64,000 nucleotides of DNA from Streptomyces cinerochromogenes (GTDB taxonomy: Bacteria > Actinomycetota > Actinomycetes > Streptomycetales > Streptomycetaceae). The position numbers were made by a program, and so were the translations under genes. Positions 32,471 through 41,490 of this stretch are shown here, one piece after another; position 1 is the stretch's first letter; each line of letters starts with the position of its first letter. The DNA lies in NCBI RefSeq assembly GCF_014648635.1, contig NZ_BMRM01000011.1:1-64000 (forward strand). The letters run 5' to 3'. The notes below the pieces were generated by a model. It did not search any database and had not been told where the DNA came from. It worked only from the letters and a program-made list of their open reading frames with translations.

Positions 32471-34048
32471 ATGGTGGAGCTGCGGGGAACAGACGTGGAA
32501 CAGTGCGCACCGGTCGGTGACGGAGGGCGGGCCTGTCAGGCGGGCGCCTGGGACGACGCCGTCTCCCAGGTCCTGCAAGCGGCCCTGACGGACGTGGACG
32601 ACATGCGCGGCAACGCCGACTTCCGGCGGGAACTGCTGCGGTCGCTGCATCACCGTGCCGACCTGCCCGACTGGAAGTCGCCCGCGGACCGCACCCGCGG
32701 CGAGGACGACATCGCGGAGCTGGTGCACGCCTGCCGCACGTACCGTCAGCCGCGCACGGCGCTGGCCGCCGTCGCCGACTTCCTCCAGGACCGGCGGGGC
32801 AACGAACGCTCGGTCGCCTGGTTCGGCCTGTGCGCCCACGCCGTCGTCTCGCCCGGCATCCTCGGCACGCGGCGGATGCACCGGATCTTCACGGCGTTGC
32901 GGAGGACCGAGCGGCTGCCGGAGTCGCTGGAGGTCGCGCGGTACGCGGACGCGTGCCGCGCGGCCCGGCTGAACGTCCCGCTGGCCGGCCCCACCGATCT
33001 CTTCCGGGCGCTGGAGCGGTTGAACGACGCCCAGCGGGGCCCGGGCACGAGGCCCGCGATCCACCGCTTCCTGCAGCTCCTCGCCCAGGACGTGCCCGAG
33101 CCGGCGGCCTCCGCGCTGCTGGAGGTGGCGGGCGGCCCCCTGCCGGCCTCGGTCCCGCGGCTGCGCCCGGTGGAGATCATCGTCCAGCTCCGGCTGGAGG
33201 AGGTGGACGCCGCGCCGTCCGAGACCCCCCGCTACCAGGTGCACGGAGCCTTCTACAGCCACGAGGAGGGCTCCCTCAGAGAACTGGACTCCTGGATCGA
33301 CCACAGGAAGGTGACCGAGGAGGAGTTGCTCCAGCACGGCAGCAGCCTCCTGTCCGGCTGGGGAGACCTGGCCTACGAGATACGGGACTACCGCACCCGC
33401 GTGCGCTTCGAGTTCCTCCTCCCCTGGTCGCTGCTCGATCACGCCGTCGACCTGTGGACGGTCACCCCGTACGTGCTCGGGCACCAGTACCCGGTGGTCG
33501 TGCGCTCGCTGGACCGGCACAAGAACTTCTGGATGCACGGGATGTGGCGCAGGCGCTGGGACGAACTCGCCGCCCAGGGCTGCCCGCCCCCGCCCGCGAG
33601 CGCCACCGACCACATCGCCTGGATGACCCACCTCACGGACCGGTCCGTGCCGGCGGGCGGCACCCGCCGCTTCCCGTCGCTCCGGTTCAGCAGCGTGGGC
33701 GAGGTCACCGAGTGGCTGAAGGCGCACGCCTCACTGGCGTGCGTCGGTGTCGGTTTCGCCTACGGCCATCCCGACGCCCTCGCGCAACAGGCCATCGAGG
33801 AGGCCGTGGCGAAGGGCATCCCCGTCCTGGTGTGGCGGCGGGACGACGGGGACCCCTGCGAACTCGACACGGCGCTGCGGGGCCGTGCACTGAGCCGGAT
33901 CGACGAACTCCCCGTGGGCACCCAGAGCCTGCGGGAGGCGGCCGAGACCAGGCCCGCGAACGACCTGGGGCGTCACATCACGCTGCTGTGGGACGACCCG
34001 AACTGCGTGGCGCAACTCCAGCACGGGATGTATCAGGGGGTCGGGTGA
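32471..34048 (+). CDS. VMAP-like (vWA-MoxR associated) protein with N-terminal EAD
   Basis: A 525-residue protein. Residues about 36-100 form an EAD-like helical segment (DDMRGNADFRRELLRSLH, then LVHACRTYRQPRTALAAVADFL). Residues about 235-520 match the VMAP C-terminal region: RPVEIIVQLRLEEV, YQVHGAFYSHEEGSLRELD, VRFEFLLPWSLLDHAVDLW and a carboxy-terminal GVGFAYGHPD. It is an adaptor in the MoxR-vWA-VMAP systems described by Aravind and colleagues, probably joining the effector EAD to the chaperone pair. GTG 32495 is an alternative start with a GGGGAA ribosome site. It overlaps the MoxR gene by 4 nt. Confidence 0.8.
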   Translation: MVELRGTDVEQCAPVGDGGRACQAGAWDDAVSQVLQAALTDVDDMRGNADFRRELLRSLHHRADLPDWKSPADRTRGEDDIAELVHACRTYRQPRTALAAVADFLQDRRGNERSVAWFGLCAHAVVSPGILGTRRMHRIFTALRRTERLPESLEVARYADACRAARLNVPLAGPTDLFRALERLNDAQRGPGTRPAIHRFLQLLAQDVPEPAASALLEVAGGPLPASVPRLRPVEIIVQLRLEEVDAAPSETPRYQVHGAFYSHEEGSLRELDSWIDHRKVTEEELLQHGSSLLSGWGDLAYEIRDYRTRVRFEFLLPWSLLDHAVDLWTVTPYVLGHQYPVVVRSLDRHKNFWMHGMWRRRWDELAAQGCPPPPASATDHIAWMTHLTDRSVPAGGTRRFPSLRFSSVGEVTEWLKAHASLACVGVGFAYGHPDALAQQAIEEAVAKGIPVLVWRRDDGDPCELDTALRGRALSRIDELPVGTQSLREAAETRPANDLGRHITLLWDDPNCVAQLQHGMYQGVG

Positions 34049-35163
34049 GCAACGACGAGCACGGGACCGCGGAGGGAACCGCCGGGACGTCCGGGACCGG
34101 CGAGGAGGAGACGGCGGCGCCGCCGCCCTGGTGGATCTACCAGGGCACGGGCCAGCCGCACGACGGCATCCGCAGGCTGCCCGGTCCGCCGCCGTGGCGC
34201 GCGTTCGACGCCCTCGACGGCGACGCCGAGCTGCCGGCGCCTCCCCACCACGCCGACGCGCTGTCCGAGCGCAAGCTCGGCCGGGCCCGCCAGGCGGCCG
34301 CCTACCGGGCCGACGACCGGGAGATCCACCTGGTCAACCTGGCGCTGTACCTGCGCCGGCCGCTGCTGGTCACCGGCAGGCCGGGAGTCGGCAAGTCGAC
34401 ACTGGCGTACAGCATCGCGCGGGAACTGGGGCTGGGCCCCGTACTGCGCTGGCCGATCACCAGCCGGTCGACCCTCCAGGACGGCCTCTACCACTACGAC
34501 GCGATCGGACGGCTCCAGGAGGCCGGGCTCCGCTTCCGGTGCGCCGGCGAGACGGAGGCGGCCGCGCCCCCCGACATCGGGCCGTACCTGCGTCTCGGTC
34601 CGCTCGGCACCGCGCTGCTGCCGTGGAGGTTCCCGCGGGTGCTGCTCGTGGACGAGATCGACAAGAGCGACATCGACCTGCCGAACGACCTGCTGAACGT
34701 GTTCGAGGACGGCGAGTTCACCATTCCCGAGCTGTCCCGGCTGGGCGAGACGCCGACCAGCATCATGTCCGCCGACAACGGAGCCTGGGTCACCGTGCTG
34801 GGCGGTCAGGTGCGCTGTGCGCAGTTCCCGCTGATGGTCCTCACCAGCAACTCGGAGCGGGAGTTCCCCCCGGCGTTCCTGCGGCGCTGTCTGCGTCTGG
34901 AGATCGCGGCGCCCAGCGACAAGAAGATCGCCGGCATGGTGACCGCCCACTTCTCCGGCTCGGACCGCCTGGAGAGCCTGCCCGAGGCCGTACGGGCGGA
35001 CGTCGTCGCGGAGTTCGTCGCCAAGCAGCGCGACCGGGGCGCGGAACTCGCCAGCGACCAGTTGCTCAACGCGCTGCTGATGGCCTCCCACGGGCTGTGG
35101 TCGGATCCGAAGAGCCGCAAGGTGATCGAGAACAACGTCCTGCATCCTCTCAACGAGGGGTGA
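34045..35163 (+). CDS. MoxR-family AAA+ ATPase
   Basis: A 372-residue AAA+ ATPase. An N-terminal Pro-rich segment precedes Walker A GRPGVGKST (about residue 111), Walker B VLLVDEIDKSDIDLP (about 200), sensor 1 VLTSNSEREFP and arginine-finger-type LRRCLRLEI. This is the MoxR/RavA clade, in which the ATPase acts as a chaperone on vWA partners. The GTG start overlaps the VMAP stop as GTGA; the gene is 2 nt before the vWA/STAND gene. Confidence 0.93.
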   Translation: MSNDEHGTAEGTAGTSGTGEEETAAPPPWWIYQGTGQPHDGIRRLPGPPPWRAFDALDGDAELPAPPHHADALSERKLGRARQAAAYRADDREIHLVNLALYLRRPLLVTGRPGVGKSTLAYSIARELGLGPVLRWPITSRSTLQDGLYHYDAIGRLQEAGLRFRCAGETEAAAPPDIGPYLRLGPLGTALLPWRFPRVLLVDEIDKSDIDLPNDLLNVFEDGEFTIPELSRLGETPTSIMSADNGAWVTVLGGQVRCAQFPLMVLTSNSEREFPPAFLRRCLRLEIAAPSDKKIAGMVTAHFSGSDRLESLPEAVRADVVAEFVAKQRDRGAELASDQLLNALLMASHGLWSDPKSRKVIENNVLHPLNEG

Positions 35164-35165
35164 CC

Positions 35166-38100
35166 ATGGGCGAGGGCCTGCGCGACCACCTCGCGAGGAT
35201 GCTCCGGGAGGGCTGCTCGTCCGGCCCGGACGCCGAACTCGTGGCGGACGTGCTCTGGATGGCCTCGGTGGCCGGTCTGGAGCCCTCCGCCCGGCCCGCC
35301 GACCACGCCGGCGAACCCCCGCCCGTGCAGCCCCCGCACCCCTCCGACGGCCGTGCGGACGGTCCGTCGGCCCGGATCGAGGACGCGTCGGACGAGGAGG
35401 AGGCCGAACTCCATCCGCCGGCCGGGGCGGCCGACCGCGGGGGCCCGGAGGGGGAGGCCGGACGGAGCGGCATCCCGCTGGAGACACCGCTCCTGCCGCT
35501 GCTCTCCGACGGACTCGGCCTGGCCCGGTCGCTGCGCCCGCTCCGGCAGGACGTCGTCAGGCCCGGCAGGCCCGCGCTCGACGAGCACGGCACCGCGCAC
35601 GCCGCCGGCGAGTCGGGCATGCTCCTGCCCGTGTGGCGGGAGCCCACCGAGCGGCGGTTCTCCGTCGACCTGGTGGTGGACGTCGGCACGACGATGGCCG
35701 TGTGGCACCGCACCGGTGCCGAACTCCGGGCCATGTTCGAACGGCACGGCGCCTTCCGCGACGTACGGACGTGGGCCCTGGACACCGACGCGGCCACCCC
35801 GGTGCTCTTCCCGTTCCGTCAGGGCAGGGCGCGGCCGGACGAGGAGACCGGCCCGGTGCACCGGCTCCGGCACCTGGCCGGTCCCGACGGGCGGCGTCTG
35901 ATCGTCCTCCTGACGGACGGGGTGGGGCGCGTGTGGCGCGACGCGGAGTTCAAGTCGGCCCTCGCGGAACGGGCGCGCCGGCAGCCCGTGGCCGTGCTCC
36001 AGGTGCTGCCCCGCAGGCTGTGGCACCGCACCGCGCTGCCCACCGTCCCGGTCTCCGCGCAACAGAACGGCGGGGCGCCGCCCGTGCCCTCCTACCGCTG
36101 CACGGCGCCGCTGCCGGGTCTTCCCCCGGACGCACAGGACCGCGCGAAGATCACGTGGCTGCCGGTCATGGAGATCCGCCCCAACTGGCTCGCCCCCTGG
36201 GCCCGTCTCCTCTCCGGCCACGCCCCCGGCTGGACGCCCCTGCTGGCCACTCCCCTCACCACCGTCGACTGGCCGACCGCTCCACCGTTCGGCCCCACGC
36301 CCGCCGACGACCCGGTGGAGGGCGTGCACCACCTCCGGGAGAGCGTGTCCCCCGGGACGTTCCAGCTCGCCTGCTATCTCGCGGCCGCCCCGCTCACCCT
36401 GCCGATCATGCAGCTCGTCCAGCGGGCGATGCTGCCCCGGTCCACGCTCACGGAGCTGGCGGAGATCTTCCTGTCCGGCGTCCTCCGCCGGGTCCACCCG
36501 CCGCGTCCCGGCGAGAACCCCGACGAGGTCCTGTACGACTTCCACCCCGGGGTGCGCGAGGAACTCCTGGGCTGTGTGACGACGCACGACTCGCTGACGG
36601 TGCTCGGGGACGTGCTCACCAGGGTGTCGGAGCGCGTGTCCCGGGTCTTCGGCGGCGCGTCCGGCTTCCGCGCCCTCGCCTCGCTCGCCTCCTCGGACCC
36701 GGCCACGGCCGGGTGGGACTCCCCCCTGCCGCCCGACAGCGTCCCGTTCGCCAGGGTCGCGCTGACCGTGCTGGAGAGCGCGGGCGGCATCCATGGCGCC
36801 GCCGCACAGCGGATCAGGCGATCACTGGCCCTCGGCAGCGGGCGGGGTCAGGAGCAGATCCGGGAGCGAGACCGGAGGCAGGGCCCGGAGCGGGACCGGG
36901 AGCAGGGCCCGGATCGGGACCAGGAGCAGGGACCGGATCGGGACCAGGAGCAAGCCCCGGAGCAGCACCGGGAGCAAGGCCCGGAGCAGGACCGGGAGCA
37001 AGGCCCGGAGCAGGGACCCGAGCAGGCTCCGCCCCCGTCGGCCGAGCCGACACCCGCACCCGCACTCGAGGTCCCGTCCACGGCACCGCCCCCTGGCCCA
37101 GATCCCGAGCCCCCGTCGCCGGCGCCGTCCCCTGCCGCCGCGCCCGCGCCGCCGCCCGGGGACACACCGTCAGGCACCGCCCTCGTCGTCACCGGGCTCC
37201 CGGTCGAGTACGAGGCGGTACGGCAGCACCTCGTGGACGTGGAGCTGCTGGTCCACCCGAGCGGAACCCTGCTCGAACGGGGCGCCCTGCCCGGCACCCC
37301 CTGGAAGGTCGCGCTGGCGGAGGCCGGCGCGGGCAACCAGGCCCCCGCCACCCTCGTGGCACGCGCCCATGACTGGGTGCGGCCCGACGTCCTGCTCTTC
37401 GTCGGTCTGGCCGGCAGCGTCACCGACGACGTCGCTCTGGGGGATGTCGTCGTCGCGACCCGTGTGTACGCGTTCCAGGGGGTGGTCTCGACCCCCGAGG
37501 GATACAAGTCCAGGCCCTCGGCGTGGCCCGCCTCGCACCTCCTGCTGCAGACCGCGCGGGCTGCCCTGCGGCACCGGCCGCCGGCCGGCCGGGTCCACTT
37601 CAAGCCCATCGCGGCCACCGAAGTGCTGCTCAACCACCCGACGTCCAGCCTGCTGCACCAACTGCTGCGCCGGTACGACGACGCGGTGGCCGTCGAGATG
37701 GAGTCCGCCGGCATCTCCTACGCCGCCGCCACCGCGCTTCCGGCCCTCACCGTCCGCGGCATCAGCGACACGGCCGACGGCCGGCGCGTCGACGACGCGG
37801 ACACCGTCCGGCGGCAGGCGGCCGGCGCCGCCGCCCAGGCCGCCGCAGCGGTGCTCGGCCGGCTGGCGGTCCCGGACGCCGGGTCCGGCACCGCGGCGTT
37901 CACGGCCCCGCTCGCCACCGTCACGGCTCAGCAGGCCGAAGAGCTGGGAGCGGCCGTCTTCGGCGGCGACCACATCGACTTCCGCGGGGGAACGTTCACG
38001 GGCGCGGTGATCGGTCGCCAGCCGACCTCGCCCACGGTCGTGCCCGCCACCCTGCCCCCTCCCACGAGCGGTTTCACCGGGCGCGCCGACGCCATGGCCA

Positions 38101-40034
38101 CGCTGCTCGACGCCCTTTCCCCCACCGTCCCGCCCCGTGACGCGGTGGTCGTCACCTCCATCGCGGGGCTGGGGGGCATCGGGAAGACGGCGCTGGCCGT
38201 GCAGGCGGCGCACGCCGCCCGCGAGCGCGGCTGGTTCCCCGGGGGCACCCTGTTCCTCGACCTGCGCGGGTACAGCGACGATCCGGTCACCGCCGACCAG
38301 GCCGTGACCCTCCTCCTGGAGGCCCTGGGGGCGTGGGCCGACCACCTGCCGAGCACGGTCGATGCCCGGCTCTCGCTCTACCGGACGCTCCTCGCCCGGG
38401 CCACCCAGCCCCTGTTGATCATCGCGGACAACGCCTCCTCGCCCGAGCAGGTCGCCCCGCTGGTCCCGGCCGACCCACGGCACCGTCTCGTCGTGGTCTC
38501 ACGGAGCCGGATGCCGAGCCTCGATGCACGCTCGCTGGTCCTCGGCGAGCTGTCCCGGGAAGCCTCTACGGACCTCCTCGACAACGCACTGCGCATCGCC
38601 CGCCCCTCCGACGACCGGGTGGCACGCCATCCCGCGGACGCCGATGCCCTCGCGCAGCTGTGCGGCCGGCTGCCCCTGGCCCTCCAGATCGCCGCCGCAC
38701 GGCTGGCCGCCGACCCGCACATGAGCATCGCGGAGCTGGTGGCCGAACTGCAGATGTCCCACGACAGGCTGGAGAGCCTCTCCGACGGCACACGCGATGT
38801 GCGTTCCGTCTTCGACTCGTCCTACCGCCGTCTGACGTCCGAAGAGGCCCGCGTGCTGCGTCTGCTGGCCGCCGCCCCGGGTCCGGACCTCAGTACGGAG
38901 GCGCTCACGGCCCTGCTGGGCGAGGACGCGCCGCCCTTCCGCGTCCTCGCCGGGCTGGAGCGTGCCCACCTGGTCACGCGCGGCAGCAATCGGTCCCGGT
39001 GGAGCATGCACGACCTGGTACGCGTCTACGCGCTGGGCGTGGCGGCCGGGGAGAGGGCCGCGGAGGTCGACGCCGCACGCTCACGGCTGCTCGCGTTCTA
39101 CGCGCAGTGGGCGGAGGAGGCCGACGAACGGTTGCGGGCACAGCCCGGTGAACCCCTGCCGGGGCGGTTCGAGACCCGGTCGGCCGCTCTCGCCTGGTTG
39201 GACGGCGAACGTGCCAACCTTGTCGGGGCGGTGCTGTGGGCCGCGGACACCGGGCACGCCCCGGTCGCGATCCGGCTCGCCCTGGCGATCACCGAGTACC
39301 TGAGCTGGCGGGGGTTCACGGCCGACTGGATCAGGGTGAGCGAGTGTGCCGCCCTGGCGGCCCGGCACGGCGGTGACATGGAAGCCGAGGCCGTCGCCCT
39401 GGGCGAACTGGGCCGGGCGCTGGAGCAGGACCAGCGGCCGGAGGAGGCCGTCGAGGCCGCTCTGCGGGCAGGGGAGCTGTTGCGGGGCATCGGCCACCAC
39501 GAGGGGGAGGCGGCAGCCTGCCACAACCTCGGGCGGGCCCTGCGGGCGGCCGGCCGTCTCGACGAGTCGATCGACGCGTTCACCCGCGCCCTCCACCTCC
39601 ACGAGGCGACGGGAGGCCGCACCGGCGAAGGGGCCGCCTGGAACGGCCTCGGCCTGGCCCTTGCCGAGGCGGGCCGGCTGGACGAGGCCATCACAGCACT
39701 CTCCCGCGCCCGGGACATCCGGCAGGAGACCGGACAGCGCACGGACGAGGGGGTCGCCTGGTTCAACCTGGGCCTCGTCCTCTCCGAAGCAGGTCGTGTC
39801 GAGGAGGCCATCGCGGCCCTTGGGACGACCCTGGCGATCTGCCGTGAGCTCGGCGACTGGTACGGCGTCGGGGAGGCGTCCAGCCACCTCGGCGCGCTGT
39901 ACGCCGGTGTCGACAGCGTGGCCGAGGCGCGTGCGGCCTGGGAGGAGGCCCTGCCCGCCTACGAGCAGGCCGACGCGCCGGAGGAGGCACGTCAGGTGCG
40001 GGAGCGGCTGCGGGAGCTCGGGGACGTCACCTGA
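35166..40034 (+). CDS. Giant vWA - nucleoside phosphorylase - NB-ARC - TPR fusion protein
   Basis: A 1622-residue protein. Domains in order: an N-terminal vWA-type region resembling the SAV_2336 N-terminal family (about residues 165-330; first metal-site stretch DLVVDVGTTM, second LLTDG); a helical region to about 560; a charged Gln/Asp/Arg-repeat linker (about 565-622) and Pro-rich stretch; a nucleoside phosphorylase domain (about 673-905; FVGLAGSVTDDVALGDV, AVEMESAG); a short segment with HIDFRGGTFTGAVIG (about 935); an NB-ARC NTPase (about 968-1350; P-loop GLGGIGKTAL, LLIIADNASSPEQ, CGRLPLALQ); and TPRs from about 1410 to 1605. It looks like an NLR-style sensor/effector built onto the vWA partner of MoxR. 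ATG follows the MoxR stop by 2 nt. Confidence 0.88.
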   Translation: MGEGLRDHLARMLREGCSSGPDAELVADVLWMASVAGLEPSARPADHAGEPPPVQPPHPSDGRADGPSARIEDASDEEEAELHPPAGAADRGGPEGEAGRSGIPLETPLLPLLSDGLGLARSLRPLRQDVVRPGRPALDEHGTAHAAGESGMLLPVWREPTERRFSVDLVVDVGTTMAVWHRTGAELRAMFERHGAFRDVRTWALDTDAATPVLFPFRQGRARPDEETGPVHRLRHLAGPDGRRLIVLLTDGVGRVWRDAEFKSALAERARRQPVAVLQVLPRRLWHRTALPTVPVSAQQNGGAPPVPSYRCTAPLPGLPPDAQDRAKITWLPVMEIRPNWLAPWARLLSGHAPGWTPLLATPLTTVDWPTAPPFGPTPADDPVEGVHHLRESVSPGTFQLACYLAAAPLTLPIMQLVQRAMLPRSTLTELAEIFLSGVLRRVHPPRPGENPDEVLYDFHPGVREELLGCVTTHDSLTVLGDVLTRVSERVSRVFGGASGFRALASLASSDPATAGWDSPLPPDSVPFARVALTVLESAGGIHGAAAQRIRRSLALGSGRGQEQIRERDRRQGPERDREQGPDRDQEQGPDRDQEQAPEQHREQGPEQDREQGPEQGPEQAPPPSAEPTPAPALEVPSTAPPPGPDPEPPSPAPSPAAAPAPPPGDTPSGTALVVTGLPVEYEAVRQHLVDVELLVHPSGTLLERGALPGTPWKVALAEAGAGNQAPATLVARAHDWVRPDVLLFVGLAGSVTDDVALGDVVVATRVYAFQGVVSTPEGYKSRPSAWPASHLLLQTARAALRHRPPAGRVHFKPIAATEVLLNHPTSSLLHQLLRRYDDAVAVEMESAGISYAAATALPALTVRGISDTADGRRVDDADTVRRQAAGAAAQAAAAVLGRLAVPDAGSGTAAFTAPLATVTAQQAEELGAAVFGGDHIDFRGGTFTGAVIGRQPTSPTVVPATLPPPTSGFTGRADAMATLLDALSPTVPPRDAVVVTSIAGLGGIGKTALAVQAAHAARERGWFPGGTLFLDLRGYSDDPVTADQAVTLLLEALGAWADHLPSTVDARLSLYRTLLARATQPLLIIADNASSPEQVAPLVPADPRHRLVVVSRSRMPSLDARSLVLGELSREASTDLLDNALRIARPSDDRVARHPADADALAQLCGRLPLALQIAAARLAADPHMSIAELVAELQMSHDRLESLSDGTRDVRSVFDSSYRRLTSEEARVLRLLAAAPGPDLSTEALTALLGEDAPPFRVLAGLERAHLVTRGSNRSRWSMHDLVRVYALGVAAGERAAEVDAARSRLLAFYAQWAEEADERLRAQPGEPLPGRFETRSAALAWLDGERANLVGAVLWAADTGHAPVAIRLALAITEYLSWRGFTADWIRVSECAALAARHGGDMEAEAVALGELGRALEQDQRPEEAVEAALRAGELLRGIGHHEGEAAACHNLGRALRAAGRLDESIDAFTRALHLHEATGGRTGEGAAWNGLGLALAEAGRLDEAITALSRARDIRQETGQRTDEGVAWFNLGLVLSEAGRVEEAIAALGTTLAICRELGDWYGVGEASSHLGALYAGVDSVAEARAAWEEALPAYEQADAPEEARQVRERLRELGDVT
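36863..37024 (+). repeat. Coding repeats for a Gln/Asp/Arg/Pro-rich linker
   Basis: Degenerate short tandem repeats encode variants of RDREQGP and RDQEQGP about a dozen times within the giant fusion protein. The units stay in frame and link the vWA half to the phosphorylase half. Confidence 0.85.
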
Positions 40035-40049
40035 AGAGGGCGGCCGAGG

Positions 40050-41330
40050 TCACGGGTGCGGTGCGCCCGTGGCGGTCCCCGCGTCCGGTGCCGGGCGGCG
40101 GACCGCCTCGGCGGGGGGACGTTCCCGGAGGGCGCCGTACGCGACGAAGTACGCGGGCAGGCGGCGCAGCCGGGGCGAGCCGGCGACCAGGCCCGCGACG
40201 CGCCGGGCCCGCTCGGCGCTGCCCAGGGGCGGACGGCCGCGCAGGACCGGGGCGATGAAGCGGGCGTGGGCCGTGCGCTGCAGCGCCTGGGTGGCGACGG
40301 TGGTGGGCCGGCGGCGGCGCTGCACCGCGCGTACGTCGCGCAGGCCGACGGTCCCCCTGCGCAGGGGGCCGGCCAGGAGGCGGGCGGCGGCCACGGCGTC
40401 CTGCACGGCGAGATTGATGCCGATGCCGAAGACCGGGGACATGGCGTGCGCGGCGTCGCCGATGCACAGCAGACCCGGGCGGTGCCAGCGGCGCAGCCGG
40501 TCCAGGTGCACGTCGAGGAGTTTGACGTCGTCCCACGAGCGCAGGGCGTGGGTGCGGCCGGCGATCCAGGGGACCGCGGCGGCGTAGCCGGCCAGGAACC
40601 GGTCGAGGCCGGCGGCGCGGCGCTCGGCGTCGGTGCCCTTGGGGATGAGCGCGGCGCACTGCCAGTAGTCGCCCCGGTCGATCATCGCGGTGAGGAAGCC
40701 CTCGCCGGCGCCGCCGACGAGCCCGCTCGGGTCGCCGTCCTGCCGGGGCAGGCGGAACCACCAGGCGTCCATGGGGCAGCCGAAGCGGCGCAGGCGCAGC
40801 TCCGGCAGGGAGCGGGCGAGGGAGCCGCGGCCGTCGCAGGCGACGGTGAGGAGGGCGCGCAGCTCACCGGTGCGGCCGTCGGAGGTGCGGTAGCGCACCC
40901 CGGTGACCCTCCCGGACTCGGTCAGGAAGGAGGTCGCCTCGGTGTTCGTCCGCAGCCGGAAGGTCGGCTCGCGCCGGGCCTCGTCGGCGAGGAGGTCCAG
41001 CAGGTCCCACTGGGGCACCATGGCCACGTAGTTGTGGGGGCCGGGCAGCACCGAGAGGTCGGCGACGGTGACCGCCGAGCGGCCGGGGCCCACCGGCAGC
41101 TGGACGGTGCGGACCCGGCGCTGCGGCAGCCGGGCGAAGCGCTCGGCCAGTCCCAGGTCGTCCAGCAGGGCCAGGGTCGAGGGGTGGACGGTGTCGCCGC
41201 GGAAGTCGCGCAGGAAGTCGGCGTGCTTCTCCAGGACCGTCACCTCGATCCCGGCCCGTGCCAGCAGCAGGGCGAGCACCATGCCCGCCGGACCGCCTCC
41301 CACGACACAACAGGTGGTCTTCTCCGTCAC
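40050..41330 (-). CDS. FAD-dependent monooxygenase (PHBH-like)
   Basis: A 426-residue flavoprotein monooxygenase. The ADP-binding motif is CVVGGGPAGMVLALLLARAGI at the N-terminus, the DG-type motif VACDGRGSLAR is near residue 180, and the second FAD motif LLCIGDAAHAMSPVFGIGINLAVQDAVAAA is near residue 285. The substrate is not predictable. It starts with GTG, and a prominent palindrome lies about 37-54 nt upstream. It converges tightly (15 nt) on the conflict-type cluster. Confidence 0.88.
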   Translation of the reverse strand: MTEKTTCCVVGGGPAGMVLALLLARAGIEVTVLEKHADFLRDFRGDTVHPSTLALLDDLGLAERFARLPQRRVRTVQLPVGPGRSAVTVADLSVLPGPHNYVAMVPQWDLLDLLADEARREPTFRLRTNTEATSFLTESGRVTGVRYRTSDGRTGELRALLTVACDGRGSLARSLPELRLRRFGCPMDAWWFRLPRQDGDPSGLVGGAGEGFLTAMIDRGDYWQCAALIPKGTDAERRAAGLDRFLAGYAAAVPWIAGRTHALRSWDDVKLLDVHLDRLRRWHRPGLLCIGDAAHAMSPVFGIGINLAVQDAVAAARLLAGPLRRGTVGLRDVRAVQRRRRPTTVATQALQRTAHARFIAPVLRGRPPLGSAERARRVAGLVAGSPRLRRLPAYFVAYGALRERPPAEAVRRPAPDAGTATGAPHP

Positions 41331-41361
41331 GGTCCTGCCCTTCTCCCGAGCAGCGGATCAA

Positions 41362-41390
41362 TATAAATTCATCACTCGATGAATACTATA
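41362..41390. promoter_or_regulatory. AT-rich operator/promoter of the FAD monooxygenase gene
   Basis: A perfect palindrome ATTCATC-ACTC-GATGAAT (41367-41384) is nested within TATA...TATA ends. The patch is strikingly AT-rich for this genome and lies just upstream of the minus-strand gene. It resembles a TetR- or MarR-type operator. No regulator gene is adjacent. Confidence 0.65.
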
Positions 41391-41490
41391 CCCGGGCCGG
41401 ACGGGAAGGTCACGTATCGCCGTCTCGTCGAGGGGAACCCGTTGCGCCTGTGACAGGTTCGGACACGCACCGGGAGGTCGGGGAAGTCTC

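Noticed and set aside
34131..35165. N-terminal extension of the giant fusion protein through the MoxR gene
   Set aside because: The MoxR reading carries all AAA+ motifs; the extension is Arg/Pro-rich shadow. ATG 35166 is the sensible start.
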